Below, piece by piece: positions 33,548 through 41,234 of a DNA stretch of 64,000 nucleotides. The notes under the pieces were generated by a model. That model searched no databases, was not told the origin of the DNA, and worked only from the letters and a program-made list of their open reading frames with translations. Position 1 is the first letter of the stretch. Each line of letters begins with the position of its first letter. The position numbers and the translations under genes are program-made. Where the stretch lies: positions 16,315-80,314 of the forward strand of contig ONGP01000017.1 in NCBI GenBank assembly GCA_900317405.1. The letters run 5' to 3'. The DNA is from an uncultured Prevotella sp. Lineage in GTDB: Bacteria; Bacteroidota; Bacteroidia; Bacteroidales; Bacteroidaceae.

Positions 33548-35296
33548 ATGGAACAGCTGAAACATGAGTGTGGTGTGGCGATGATTCGCCTGCTGAAGCC
33601 ACTAGAGTATTACGAAAAGAAATATGGCACTTGGGCCTACGGTTTCAACAAACTCTATTTGATGATGGAGAAACAGCACAATCGCGGGCAAGAGGGTGCT
33701 GGTATAGCTTCAGTAAACCTGAACAACAAGCCTGGTACTGAATATATGTTCCGCGAGAAGGCCGAGGGCAAGAACGCAATAACAGAGATATTTAGTCGTG
33801 TGACTGAGGAGATGAAGGGTGAGTTGCTGATGGGCCACCTGCGCTATTCGACTACAGGTAAGAGTGGGCTGACGTTTGTGCACCCATTCCTTCGCCGTAA
33901 TAACTGGCGCGCCAAGAATCTCTGTTTGTGCGGAAACTTCAATATGACCAACATCGACGAGGTGTTTGAGTTTCTGACTGCCCAAGGCCAGAGTCCACGT
34001 ATATATGGCGACTCGTATATCACGCTGGAACTGATGGGCCATCGCTTGGATCGCGAAGTGGAAAGACTGTTTCAGGAGGCTAAAGAGCAAGGCCTTGAAG
34101 GTACTAGCATTACCAACTATATTGACGAACACGTAGAGATGGCCAACGTGCTGCGCACCACAATGCAGCATTACGACGGTGGTTTTGTGATGTGTGGACT
34201 GACGGGTAGTGGTGAGATGTTTAGTGTGCGTGACCCTTGGGGTATACGTCCAGCCTTCTACTATCGCGACAACGAAATAATAGCACTAGCCAGCGAGCGT
34301 CCTGTGCTGCAGACAACGTTTGATATTGACAGTAAAGACGTGCATGAACTGATGCCTGGTCAGGCACTGATTGTACATAAAAACGGCGAGAGCCGACTGG
34401 AGCAGATAATGTCTGCCCAGAAGTTGAGCGCCTGTTCGTTCGAGCGCATTTACTTCAGTCGCGGTTCCGATTGCGACATCTACCAAGAGCGCAAACGACT
34501 AGGCGAACAACTGACGCAACCCATTTTAAAGGCCATCGACGGCGATGTCTCCCATTCAGTTTTTTCCTATATCCCTAACACCGCCGAGGTGGCCTTTTAT
34601 GGGATGACAGACGGGTTCCGCAAGTTGCACGGCGATGTGCGTACAGAGAAGGTGGTGTGGAAAGACATCAAGATGCGTACCTTTATCGCCGACAACAGCG
34701 AGCGTAACGATCTGGCCGCTCATGTGTATGATATCAGTTATGGCAGTCTGAAGCCTTATGAGGACAATCTGGTGATTATCGATGACTCGATTGTGCGTGG
34801 AACAACTCTTAAGGAGAGTATCTTTAAGATTCTGGACCGTCTGCATCCCAAGAAGATTGTGATGGTATCGAGTTCGCCACAGATTCGCTATCCAGACTAT
34901 TACGGTATAGATATGGCTCGCCTGGAGGAGTTTTGTGCATTCCGTGCAACGATGGCACTGATAGAGGAGCGCGGCATGTGGCAGTTGGTAAACGATACCT
35001 ATCTGGCCTGTAAGCGCGAACTGCAGAAGCCTAAGGAGGAGATGCAGAACTGCGTGCGCGCTGTGTATGCACCATTTACAGTAGAGGAGATTAACAATAA
35101 AATAGTTGAGATGTTGCGTCCTGCTGACATGCAGGCTCCAATAGAACTTGTGTTCCAGAGTATCGAAGGTTTGCATGAGGCCTGTCCTAATCATCCAGGC
35201 GACTGGTACTTTACTGGACACTATCCCACACCAGGCGGTAACCGCCTAGTGAATCAAGCCTTTATTAATTATGTTGATAATGTTGCAAAGAAGTAG
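33548..35296 (+). CDS. Amidophosphoribosyltransferase-like protein (PurF family, long Bacteroidales form)
   Basis: A 582-residue Ntn glutamine amidotransferase fused to a phosphoribosyltransferase. The probable nucleophile is C8 in MEQLKHECGVAMIRL, so a seven-residue propeptide would have to be removed. HNRGQEGAGIASV and LMGHLRYSTTGKSG follow, and the PRPP loop is LVIIDDSIVRGTTLKESIF. PurF makes phosphoribosylamine, the first purine intermediate. At 582 residues it is longer than ordinary PurF (about 470-500), with an extra C-terminal region (FQSIEGLHEACPNHPGDWYFTGHYP). It could be a second paralogue with a shifted role. Confidence 0.85.
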   Translation: MEQLKHECGVAMIRLLKPLEYYEKKYGTWAYGFNKLYLMMEKQHNRGQEGAGIASVNLNNKPGTEYMFREKAEGKNAITEIFSRVTEEMKGELLMGHLRYSTTGKSGLTFVHPFLRRNNWRAKNLCLCGNFNMTNIDEVFEFLTAQGQSPRIYGDSYITLELMGHRLDREVERLFQEAKEQGLEGTSITNYIDEHVEMANVLRTTMQHYDGGFVMCGLTGSGEMFSVRDPWGIRPAFYYRDNEIIALASERPVLQTTFDIDSKDVHELMPGQALIVHKNGESRLEQIMSAQKLSACSFERIYFSRGSDCDIYQERKRLGEQLTQPILKAIDGDVSHSVFSYIPNTAEVAFYGMTDGFRKLHGDVRTEKVVWKDIKMRTFIADNSERNDLAAHVYDISYGSLKPYEDNLVIIDDSIVRGTTLKESIFKILDRLHPKKIVMVSSSPQIRYPDYYGIDMARLEEFCAFRATMALIEERGMWQLVNDTYLACKRELQKPKEEMQNCVRAVYAPFTVEEINNKIVEMLRPADMQAPIELVFQSIEGLHEACPNHPGDWYFTGHYPTPGGNRLVNQAFINYVDNVAKK

Positions 35297-35318
35297 GTCG
35301 CTAGGGCCTACTTCTTCT
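35288..35318. terminator. Bidirectional terminator between the purF-like gene and dapL
   Basis: AGAAGTAGG (35289-35297) pairs with CCTACTTCT (35307-35315) around a 9-base loop, with A-rich and T-rich flanks. The purF-like stop codon TAG lies inside the left arm, and dapL ends 5 bases beyond on the other strand. Confidence 0.8.
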
Positions 35319-35320
35319 TA

Positions 35321-36553
35321 TTATTTCTTAAGCCAGTTTTCGATTCTTTGCAGTGCCTCGTCAGTCTGCTCGTGACTGCCGAAGGCCGTAAAGCGGACAT
35401 ATCCTTCGCCTGATGGACCAAAGCCTACGCCTGGAGTACATACTACGTGAGCGCCATACAGCATTTCCTCGAAGAATTGCCATGAGCCTGATGTCTCTGG
35501 TGTCTTGGCCCAGATATATGGGGCATTCTCACCACCATAGCACTCAAATCCAAGACCGCGCAGGGTGGTAAGCATCTTCTTGGCATTCTGCATGTAGTAG
35601 TCGATAGTGGCCTTAATCTGTTGCTTGCCTTCAGGAGTGTAGATAGCCTCCGCGGCACGCTGTGAGATATAGCTGGTACCATTAAATTTGGTGCACTGTC
35701 GACGATTCCACAGCGGGTTCAATGGGATGCGCTCGCCTTCGAGTGTGGCTGCTGTAACCTCCTTTGGTACGATGGTATAACCACAACGCACACCAGTAAA
35801 GCCAGCCGTCTTAGAATATGAATGGAACTCAATAGCACACTTGCGGGCACCACGAATCTCGTAGATGCTATGAGGAATCTTTTCATCTTGGATATATGCC
35901 TGATAAGCAGCGTCGTAGAAGATGAGCGTATCGTTTTTAAGTGCGTAGTTAACCCACTTGCGTAGTTCTTCTTTCGAGATGACTGTTCCCGTTGGGTTGT
36001 TGGGGTAGCACAGGTAGATAACATCCACACGACGATCTGGCAACTGGGGCACAAAACCGTTCTCTGCATTACACGGCATATAAAGTACATTAGACCAACG
36101 ACCATTCTCCTGAACTCCGGCACGACCAATCATTACGTTCGAGTCGATGTAGACAGGATAGATAGGATCGGTAACTCCGATAGAGTTGTCCCAGCGCACC
36201 AATTCTTGGATATTACCAGTGTCGCTCTTGGCTCCATCATTAATAAAAACCTCGTCGCGATCCAGATGGATACCACGTGGCAGGAAATCGTTTTTCAAGA
36301 TAGCATCACGCAGAAAGTCGTAGCCTTGCTCTGGACCGTAGCCCCTGAAACCCTGTCGTGTCGCCATCTCGTCGGCAGCCTTGTGGATAGCCTCGATAAC
36401 GGCTGGGGCCAATGGCTGTGTTACATCGCCTATACCAAGCGAAATAACATCTACTTTGGGATGCATGGCCTTAAAGGCGTTTACCTTTTTGGCGATGTCA
36501 GCGAACAGATAGTTGTTCGGCAGTTTCAGAAAGTGGTCGTTTACTAATGCCAT
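35321..36553 (-). CDS. dapL: LL-diaminopimelate aminotransferase
   Basis: A 410-residue PLP enzyme that makes LL-diaminopimelate directly from tetrahydrodipicolinate using glutamate as amino donor. Family segments are VNDHFLKLPNNYLFADIAKKV, ISLGIGDVTQPLAPAVIEA, GFRGYGPEQGYDFLRD and the Schiff-base lysine in FHSYSKTAGFTGVRCGYT. Its product is the substrate of DapF at 25009-25812. Its promoter carries the same operator arrangement as glnN and gltB, so lysine/peptidoglycan supply looks tied to nitrogen control. Confidence 0.96.
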   Translation of the reverse strand: MALVNDHFLKLPNNYLFADIAKKVNAFKAMHPKVDVISLGIGDVTQPLAPAVIEAIHKAADEMATRQGFRGYGPEQGYDFLRDAILKNDFLPRGIHLDRDEVFINDGAKSDTGNIQELVRWDNSIGVTDPIYPVYIDSNVMIGRAGVQENGRWSNVLYMPCNAENGFVPQLPDRRVDVIYLCYPNNPTGTVISKEELRKWVNYALKNDTLIFYDAAYQAYIQDEKIPHSIYEIRGARKCAIEFHSYSKTAGFTGVRCGYTIVPKEVTAATLEGERIPLNPLWNRRQCTKFNGTSYISQRAAEAIYTPEGKQQIKATIDYYMQNAKKMLTTLRGLGFECYGGENAPYIWAKTPETSGSWQFFEEMLYGAHVVCTPGVGFGPSGEGYVRFTAFGSHEQTDEALQRIENWLKK

Positions 36554-36596
36554 AATAATATGTACGTGTTTGCGTTTATTATTCTTTTTTCGGATG

Positions 36597-36604
36597 CAAA
36601 GGTA
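36597..36604 (-). promoter_or_regulatory. -7 box of dapL
   Basis: On the minus strand TACCTTTG followed by CATCC, 43 bases upstream of the dapL ATG. Confidence 0.78.
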
Positions 36605-36710
36605 CTACAATTTGCACGAAAAACTATAGAAAACTTAGCATAATCATCTTCTTTTTATGTAAAAGTAACAATTTGTAATCAAAAAGACGTGTTTTGCTTA
36701 CAATTTAAAA
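36605..36710. promoter_or_regulatory. Multi-site operator on the dapL side (three motif copies)
   Basis: CTACAATTTGCAC (36605-36617, weak, against the -7 box), TAACAATTTGTAA (36666-36678) and TTACAATTTAAAA (36698-36710). Distances are 61 and 32 bases, matching glnN and gltB. No good copy is seen 32 bases downstream of the first site, unlike those two promoters. Confidence 0.68.
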
Positions 36711-36791
36711 GCAAAATATATTGATCGAATACAAAAGGATAATGAAATAAAAGAAAATTAAACAAATTGTGCGCGTTTACAATGGTTTTAC

Positions 36792-36836
36792 TTACAAAAT
36801 GTCGTAACTTTGCACCCAAGAAATGACAAAGTGTCA
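36792..36836. promoter_or_regulatory. glnB operator pair flanking the -7 box
   Basis: TTACAAAATGTCG (36792-36804) abuts the -7 box, and the perfect palindrome TGACAAAGTGTCA (36824-36836) starts exactly 32 bases later, just beyond the expected transcription start. The upstream dapL-side copies lie 94 and 126 bases away. Confidence 0.72.
36805..36812 (+). promoter_or_regulatory. -7 box of glnB
   Basis: TAACTTTG followed by CACCC, 70 bases upstream of the glnB ATG at 36883, leaving a leader long enough to hold the downstream palindrome. Confidence 0.78.
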
Positions 36837-36882
36837 TAAATAAAATGAATTATATATTAATTAGGTAAAAAGTTTAAGAGGT

Positions 36883-37230
36883 ATGAAAAAGATTGAAGCG
36901 ATTATCCGTAAGACTAAGTTCGAGGAGGTGAAAGCTGCTCTGCTTTCTTCCGACATCGACTGGTTTGAGTACCACGACGTTCACGGCATCGGCCAGAGCC
37001 GTCAGGAGCGCATCTATCGTGGCGTACAGTACAGTACCGACGTGATCGAGCGTGTCGCCATCACCATCGTGTGCCGTGACATGTTCCTCGATCCAACCGT
37101 AAATGTCATTCTTAAGGTAGCCCATACGGGTGAGATCGGCGATGGTCGTATCTTTGTGAGCGATGTGCTCGATACATGGAGCATCCGTACAGGCGAACAT
37201 GGTGACACTGTTTTGAGAGATAAGAAATAA
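36883..37230 (+). CDS. glnB: P-II family nitrogen regulator
   Basis: A 115-residue trimeric signal protein that senses 2-oxoglutarate and ATP/ADP and controls ammonium uptake. It starts MKKIEAIIRKTKFEEVKAAL, has a T-loop with RQERIYRGVQYSTD (the tyrosine aligns with the uridylylated Tyr51 of enteric PII), and ends with the nucleotide-binding block IGDGRIFVSDV...IRTGEHGD. Because amtB follows 32 bases later it is likely the GlnK-type partner of AmtB. Confidence 0.93.
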   Translation: MKKIEAIIRKTKFEEVKAALLSSDIDWFEYHDVHGIGQSRQERIYRGVQYSTDVIERVAITIVCRDMFLDPTVNVILKVAHTGEIGDGRIFVSDVLDTWSIRTGEHGDTVLRDKK

Positions 37231-37262
37231 TTAGGGTAACAACATTAAAGGTAAAAAGGATT

Positions 37263-38519
37263 ATGAACGAAATTGGAATTTCACTCGATACCGTATGGAT
37301 GCTATTAGCAGCTATGTTGGTTTTCTGGATGCAGCCTGGTTTTGCCCTCTGTGAGGCAGGTTTTACTCGTAGTAAGAACACGGCTAACATCCTGATGAAG
37401 AACTTTGTCGACTTTATGTTCGGATCACTATTGTTCTTCTTTATTGGTTTTGGATTTATGTTTGGTGGCGATATTCTTGGTGGTTTCATAGGTATGCCTA
37501 ACTTTGGCGACCTGAGTTTCTATCAGAGCGACCTGCCTGTAGAGGGTTTCCTGATTTTCGAAACCGTATTCTGTGCCACTTCCGCAACCATCGTTAGTGG
37601 TGCTATGGCCGAGCGCACAAAGTTCTCTATGTATCTGGTTTACAGTGCTGTTATCTCACTGATTATCTACCCTGTAGAGGGTCACTGGACATGGGGTGGC
37701 GGCTGGCTTTGCAACGATGCTGCCGATAGCTTTATGATGACCACCTTTGGTGACGTGTTCCACGACTTTGCCGGTTCGGCTATCGTACACAGCGTAGGTG
37801 GTGTGCTGGCCCTGGTAGGTGCTATCGCCCTTGGTCCCCGTGTAGGCAAGTATGGCGAGGATGGTAAGAGTCGCGCTATTCCTGGTCACAACCTGGCCAT
37901 GGCTGCTCTGGGCGTATTCATCCTATGGTTGGGATGGTTCGGATTCAACCCTGGTTCTCAGTTGGCTGCTAGCGGCGAGGTTAACCGCATTGCCATCAGC
38001 CACGTATTCCTTACCACTAACCTGGCTGCAGTTGCTGGTGGAACTGCTACCATGTTCCTTACCTATATCAAGTACGGCAAACCATCACTCTCACTCACCC
38101 TTAACGGTGTGCTGGCAGGATTGGTAGGTATCACCGCCGGTTGCGACCTGGTATCACCCTTCGGCGCAGTTATCATCGGTCTTGTTTGCGGTATCGTACT
38201 GGTTTACGCAATTGAGTTTATCGATCACAAATTGCACATCGACGACCCTGTAGGTGCTTCTTCAGTACACGGCGTATGTGGTATTCTGGGTACACTGATG
38301 ACAGGTCTGCTTTCAACTAGCAATGGTGCACTTTACGGTCACGGTTGGGGATTCTTTGGTGCTGAGTGCTTCGGCGTTCTGGTCATCGACCTCTGGGCAG
38401 CTGCCTGTGGTGTAGCCTTGTTCTACGGCATCAAGAAGATTCACGGTCTGCGCGTCAGCAAGCGTATCGAGGAAGAAGGTCTTGATATTTACGAGCACGG
38501 AGAGATGTGCTATAACTAA
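37263..38519 (+). CDS. amtB: Ammonium transporter
   Basis: A 418-residue inner-membrane channel of the Amt/Rh family with about eleven helices. Characteristic stretches are MQPGFALCEAGFTRSKNTANIL, VEGHWTWGGGWL, DFAGSAIVHSVGGVLALVGAI (the pore histidine region) and DDPVGASSVHGVCGILGTLMTG with the second pore histidine. It is co-transcribed with glnB, whose T-loop should gate it. Confidence 0.96.
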   Translation: MNEIGISLDTVWMLLAAMLVFWMQPGFALCEAGFTRSKNTANILMKNFVDFMFGSLLFFFIGFGFMFGGDILGGFIGMPNFGDLSFYQSDLPVEGFLIFETVFCATSATIVSGAMAERTKFSMYLVYSAVISLIIYPVEGHWTWGGGWLCNDAADSFMMTTFGDVFHDFAGSAIVHSVGGVLALVGAIALGPRVGKYGEDGKSRAIPGHNLAMAALGVFILWLGWFGFNPGSQLAASGEVNRIAISHVFLTTNLAAVAGGTATMFLTYIKYGKPSLSLTLNGVLAGLVGITAGCDLVSPFGAVIIGLVCGIVLVYAIEFIDHKLHIDDPVGASSVHGVCGILGTLMTGLLSTSNGALYGHGWGFFGAECFGVLVIDLWAAACGVALFYGIKKIHGLRVSKRIEEEGLDIYEHGEMCYN

Positions 38520-38530
38520 TTAAGTATTTA

Positions 38531-38558
38531 GAGTTAAGAATTAAGAGTTGAGAATATA
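38531..38558. repeat. Four degenerate 7-bp repeats after amtB
   Basis: GAGTTAA, GAATTAA, GAGTTGA, GAATATA in tandem between the amtB stop and the porin start. AT-rich intercistronic spacer; possible function unknown. Confidence 0.6.
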
Positions 38559-38573
38559 AAAAGAGAGAGAATT

Positions 38574-39269
38574 ATGAAGAAGATTGTTTTAATGGCGCTT
38601 ATGTTCGCCACAGGAATGAGTGCTACGGCACAGGATGAAGTTGAGACTACAGTATCGGCAGATGTAGTAAGTACGTACGTTTGGCGTGGTATGGAGTGCG
38701 GAAGTGCAGCTATCCAGCCAACACTCGGCATCGGCTACAAGGGACTTTCGCTCTCTGCATGGGGTAGCTATGGTCTGGTTGACACCAATGATGCTAAAGA
38801 GTTCGACCTGACATTGGCCTATTCTACAGGTGGATTCAATATCGGCATCACCGACTATTGGTTCAACACCCCAGAGGAGCGTTACTTCCTCTATGATGCC
38901 AACAAGACCAGTCACATCTTCGAGGCAAACATTGGTTATGACTTTGGTCCTGCTGCTATTCAGTGGTTTACTAACTTTGCTGGTAACGACGGTTATAACA
39001 AGGATGGCAAGCGTGCCTATAGCTCATACGTAGAACTGAGTGCTCCCTTCAAACTTGCCTCAGTTGATTGGAGTGCTACCGTTGGTGCTGTGCCTTATGC
39101 AACCGACTTCTATGGTGTAGATGGTTTTGCTGTGACCAACGTGTCGCTTAAGGCAACAAAGGACATCAAAGTAACAGATTCTTTCAGCATACCTGTGTTT
39201 GCTCAGGTTGCTGCTAACCCAAGCACTGAAAAAGCTTACCTCGTCTTTGGATTCACGCTTCAGCCGTGA
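38574..39269 (+). CDS. TorF-like putative outer-membrane porin
   Basis: A 231-residue protein with a signal peptide (MKKIVLMALMFATGMSATAQ) and alternating hydrophobic strands ending in an aromatic-rich C-terminal strand (AYLVFGFTLQP), as in small beta-barrels. The YVWRGMECGSAAIQPTLGIGYKGLSLSAWGSY stretch matches the TorF/TIGR02001-type family, which in several phyla sits beside glnK-amtB. Context suggests outer-membrane passage of a small nitrogen compound. No substrate can be read. Confidence 0.72.
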   Translation: MKKIVLMALMFATGMSATAQDEVETTVSADVVSTYVWRGMECGSAAIQPTLGIGYKGLSLSAWGSYGLVDTNDAKEFDLTLAYSTGGFNIGITDYWFNTPEERYFLYDANKTSHIFEANIGYDFGPAAIQWFTNFAGNDGYNKDGKRAYSSYVELSAPFKLASVDWSATVGAVPYATDFYGVDGFAVTNVSLKATKDIKVTDSFSIPVFAQVAANPSTEKAYLVFGFTLQP

Positions 39270-39288
39270 GTCCAAGGACTCTTTTTCT
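39268..39288 (+). terminator. Weak hairpin after the porin gene
   Basis: GAGTC (39268-39272) and GACTC (39277-39281) around CAAG, followed by TTTTTCT. The stem is only 5 bp and overlaps the TGA stop, so it may only attenuate transcription into asnB. Confidence 0.45.
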
Positions 39289-39331
39289 AAAAATGCAAAC
39301 ATTCAAACAATAACAAAAAAGATAAAAAACT

Positions 39332-40996
39332 ATGTGTGGAATAGTAGGATTATTTCGTGTAAAAGAGCAGTCACAGGCACTGCGACAAAAGGCATTGAAG
39401 ATGAGTCAGAAAATCCGCCATCGCGGACCTGACTGGAGTGGTATCTATTGTGGCGGATCAGCTATCCTGGCCCACGAGCGACTTAGTATCGTGGATCCAG
39501 AATCAGGTGGTCAGCCTCTTTTTTCGCCTGATCGCAAGCAGGTTCTCGCCGTCAATGGCGAGATTTACAACCATCAGGAGATACGCCGCCGCTATGCCGG
39601 TCAGTACGAGTTCCAGACGGGTAGCGACTGTGAGGTTATCCTTGCCTTATATCGTGAAAAAGGCATCGACTTTCTTGAATACTTGAACGGTATCTTTGCA
39701 TTCGCGCTTTACGATGAAGAGCGCGATGAGTTTCTGATTGCACGCGATCCTATCGGAGTAATACCTCTTTATATAGGCTACGACGCTGACGGAACCGTAT
39801 ATGTAGCCTCTGAGTTAAAGGCTCTTGAGGGTCAGTGCGATCGATTCGAACCTTTCCTGCCTGGTCATTACTATTGGAGTGGTGATCCTGGCATGAAACG
39901 CTATTACCAGCGTGACTGGATGCAGTATGATGCCGTGAAGGATAATCCTGCATCTGTTGAGGCTATCCACGATGCACTCGAAGCTGCCGTTAAGCGCCAA
40001 CTGATGAGCGATGTACCTTATGGAGTGTTGCTATCTGGAGGTCTCGACTCATCTGTTATCTCTGCCATTGCCGAGAAATATAGTGAGATGCGTATCGAGG
40101 ATGACTCGAAGACTAAGGCTTACTGGCCACGTCTACACTCGTTTGCAGTAGGACTGAAGGGGGCACCTGATTTGGCTAAGGCAAAAATGGTGGCCGATCA
40201 TATCGGCACTGTTCATCACGAAATCAACTACACCATCCAGGAGGGATTGGATGCTATCCGCGATGTAATCTACTTTATCGAGACCTACGATGTAACCACC
40301 GTTCGCGCCTCTACACCTATGTATTTGTTGGCTCGTGTCATCAAGTCTATGGGTATTAAGATGGTGCTTAGTGGCGAGGGTGCCGACGAGATTTTTGGTG
40401 GCTATCTTTACTTCCATAAGGCTCCATCAGCCAAGGACTTCCACGAGGAGACTGTTCGTAAGCTATCTAAGCTCCACCTCTACGATTGTCTGCGTGCTAA
40501 CAAGAGTCTTTCAGCTTGGGGCGTAGAGGGCCGTGTGCCTTTCCTCGACAAGGAGTTCCTCGATGTAGCTATGCGTACCAACCCAGAGGCCAAGATGTGT
40601 CCAGGACAGACTATGGAGAAGAAGATAGTCCGCGAGGCCTTTGCTGATATGTTGCCCGCTGAGGTAGCTTGGCGCCAGAAGGAGCAGTTCAGTGATGGTG
40701 TGGGTTACTCCTGGATCGACACCCTGAAGCAGATAACCTCAGAGGCTGTCAGCGATGAGCAGATGGCCCACGCGGCAGAGCGATTCCCTATCAACCCACC
40801 AAAGAATAAAGAGGAGTACTATTATCGCTCTATCTTCGCAGAACACTTCCCCAGCGACTCAGCCGCTCGCAGTGTCCCCAGCGAAGCCAGCGTTGCATGT
40901 TCCACTGCCATCGCCCTAGAATGGGATGAAGCCTTCAAAAACATGAACGACCCCTCGGGCCGTGCCGTCAAAGGCGTGCACGAGCAAGCCTATTGA
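39332..40996 (+). CDS. asnB: Asparagine synthetase B (glutamine-hydrolysing)
   Basis: A 554-residue cytoplasmic enzyme: class II glutaminase with the N-terminal nucleophile cysteine (MCGIVGLF) and KIRHRGPDWSG, then an ATP-pyrophosphatase synthetase domain with LLSGGLDSSVISAI and GEGADEIFGGY. It makes asparagine from aspartate using glutamine. The C-terminal tail DPSGRAVKGVHEQAY is family-like. The last 27 bases are repeated twice more downstream as part of a 50-bp tandem array. It lies in line with glnB-amtB, with no promoter seen in the short gap before it. Confidence 0.96.
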   Translation: MCGIVGLFRVKEQSQALRQKALKMSQKIRHRGPDWSGIYCGGSAILAHERLSIVDPESGGQPLFSPDRKQVLAVNGEIYNHQEIRRRYAGQYEFQTGSDCEVILALYREKGIDFLEYLNGIFAFALYDEERDEFLIARDPIGVIPLYIGYDADGTVYVASELKALEGQCDRFEPFLPGHYYWSGDPGMKRYYQRDWMQYDAVKDNPASVEAIHDALEAAVKRQLMSDVPYGVLLSGGLDSSVISAIAEKYSEMRIEDDSKTKAYWPRLHSFAVGLKGAPDLAKAKMVADHIGTVHHEINYTIQEGLDAIRDVIYFIETYDVTTVRASTPMYLLARVIKSMGIKMVLSGEGADEIFGGYLYFHKAPSAKDFHEETVRKLSKLHLYDCLRANKSLSAWGVEGRVPFLDKEFLDVAMRTNPEAKMCPGQTMEKKIVREAFADMLPAEVAWRQKEQFSDGVGYSWIDTLKQITSEAVSDEQMAHAAERFPINPPKNKEEYYYRSIFAEHFPSDSAARSVPSEASVACSTAIALEWDEAFKNMNDPSGRAVKGVHEQAY

Positions 40997-41096
40997 CGGA
41001 GCGACTGTTTGTTGTTCCCAAAGGCGTGCACGAGCAAGCCTATTGACGGAGCGACTGTTTGTCGTTCCAAAAGGCGTGCATGAGCAGGCGTACTAA
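40970..41096. repeat. 50-bp tandem repeat spanning the asnB 3' end (2.5 copies)
   Basis: Units start at 40970, 41020 and 41070. Copies one and two differ at one or two bases; the third is partial and more diverged. Each begins with a stretch that encodes KGVHEQAY and a stop: TGA in copies one and two, TAA in copy three. Copy one is the translated asnB end. The third, with different codons, may be the original gene end left behind by the duplication. Confidence 0.92.
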
Positions 41097-41120
41097 AAAC
41101 TATTTTTTATCATAATTACA

Positions 41121-41165
41121 AGGTTGTCTTTGTGCTAATTGTTGCGTAAAGACAATCTTTTTTTC
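41121..41165 (+). terminator. Terminator downstream of asnB
   Basis: AGGTTGTCTTT (41121-41131) pairs, with one G-T pair, with AAAGACAATCTTT (41148-41160), and the stem runs into a T tract. Confidence 0.82.
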
Positions 41166-41197
41166 TGGAAAAGAGATGATTATTATTCTTTTTTTCG

Positions 41198-41205
41198 TAT
41201 ATTTG
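41198..41205 (+). promoter_or_regulatory. -7 box of the secreted aldo/keto reductase gene
   Basis: TATATTTG followed by CACGC, 29 bases before the ATG at 41235. Confidence 0.72.
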
Positions 41206-41234
41206 CACGCATAACTAACCCAATATTTACAATC

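Larger units (their letters stand above)
36554..36882. other. dapL-glnB divergent control region without a gene
   Basis: A 329-base AT-rich region with no credible ORF. It holds the dapL -7 box on the minus strand, the glnB -7 box on the plus strand and five copies of the shared 13-bp motif (separate entries). Confidence 0.8.

Noticed and set aside
36666-36710. NtcA, NtrC or TnrA/GlnR sites as explanation of the shared motif
   Set aside because: The motif TTACA-N3-TGTAA does not fit GTA-N8-TAC, the NtrC GC-N10-GC type, or TGTNA-N7-TNACA with its spacing. No known regulator was assigned.
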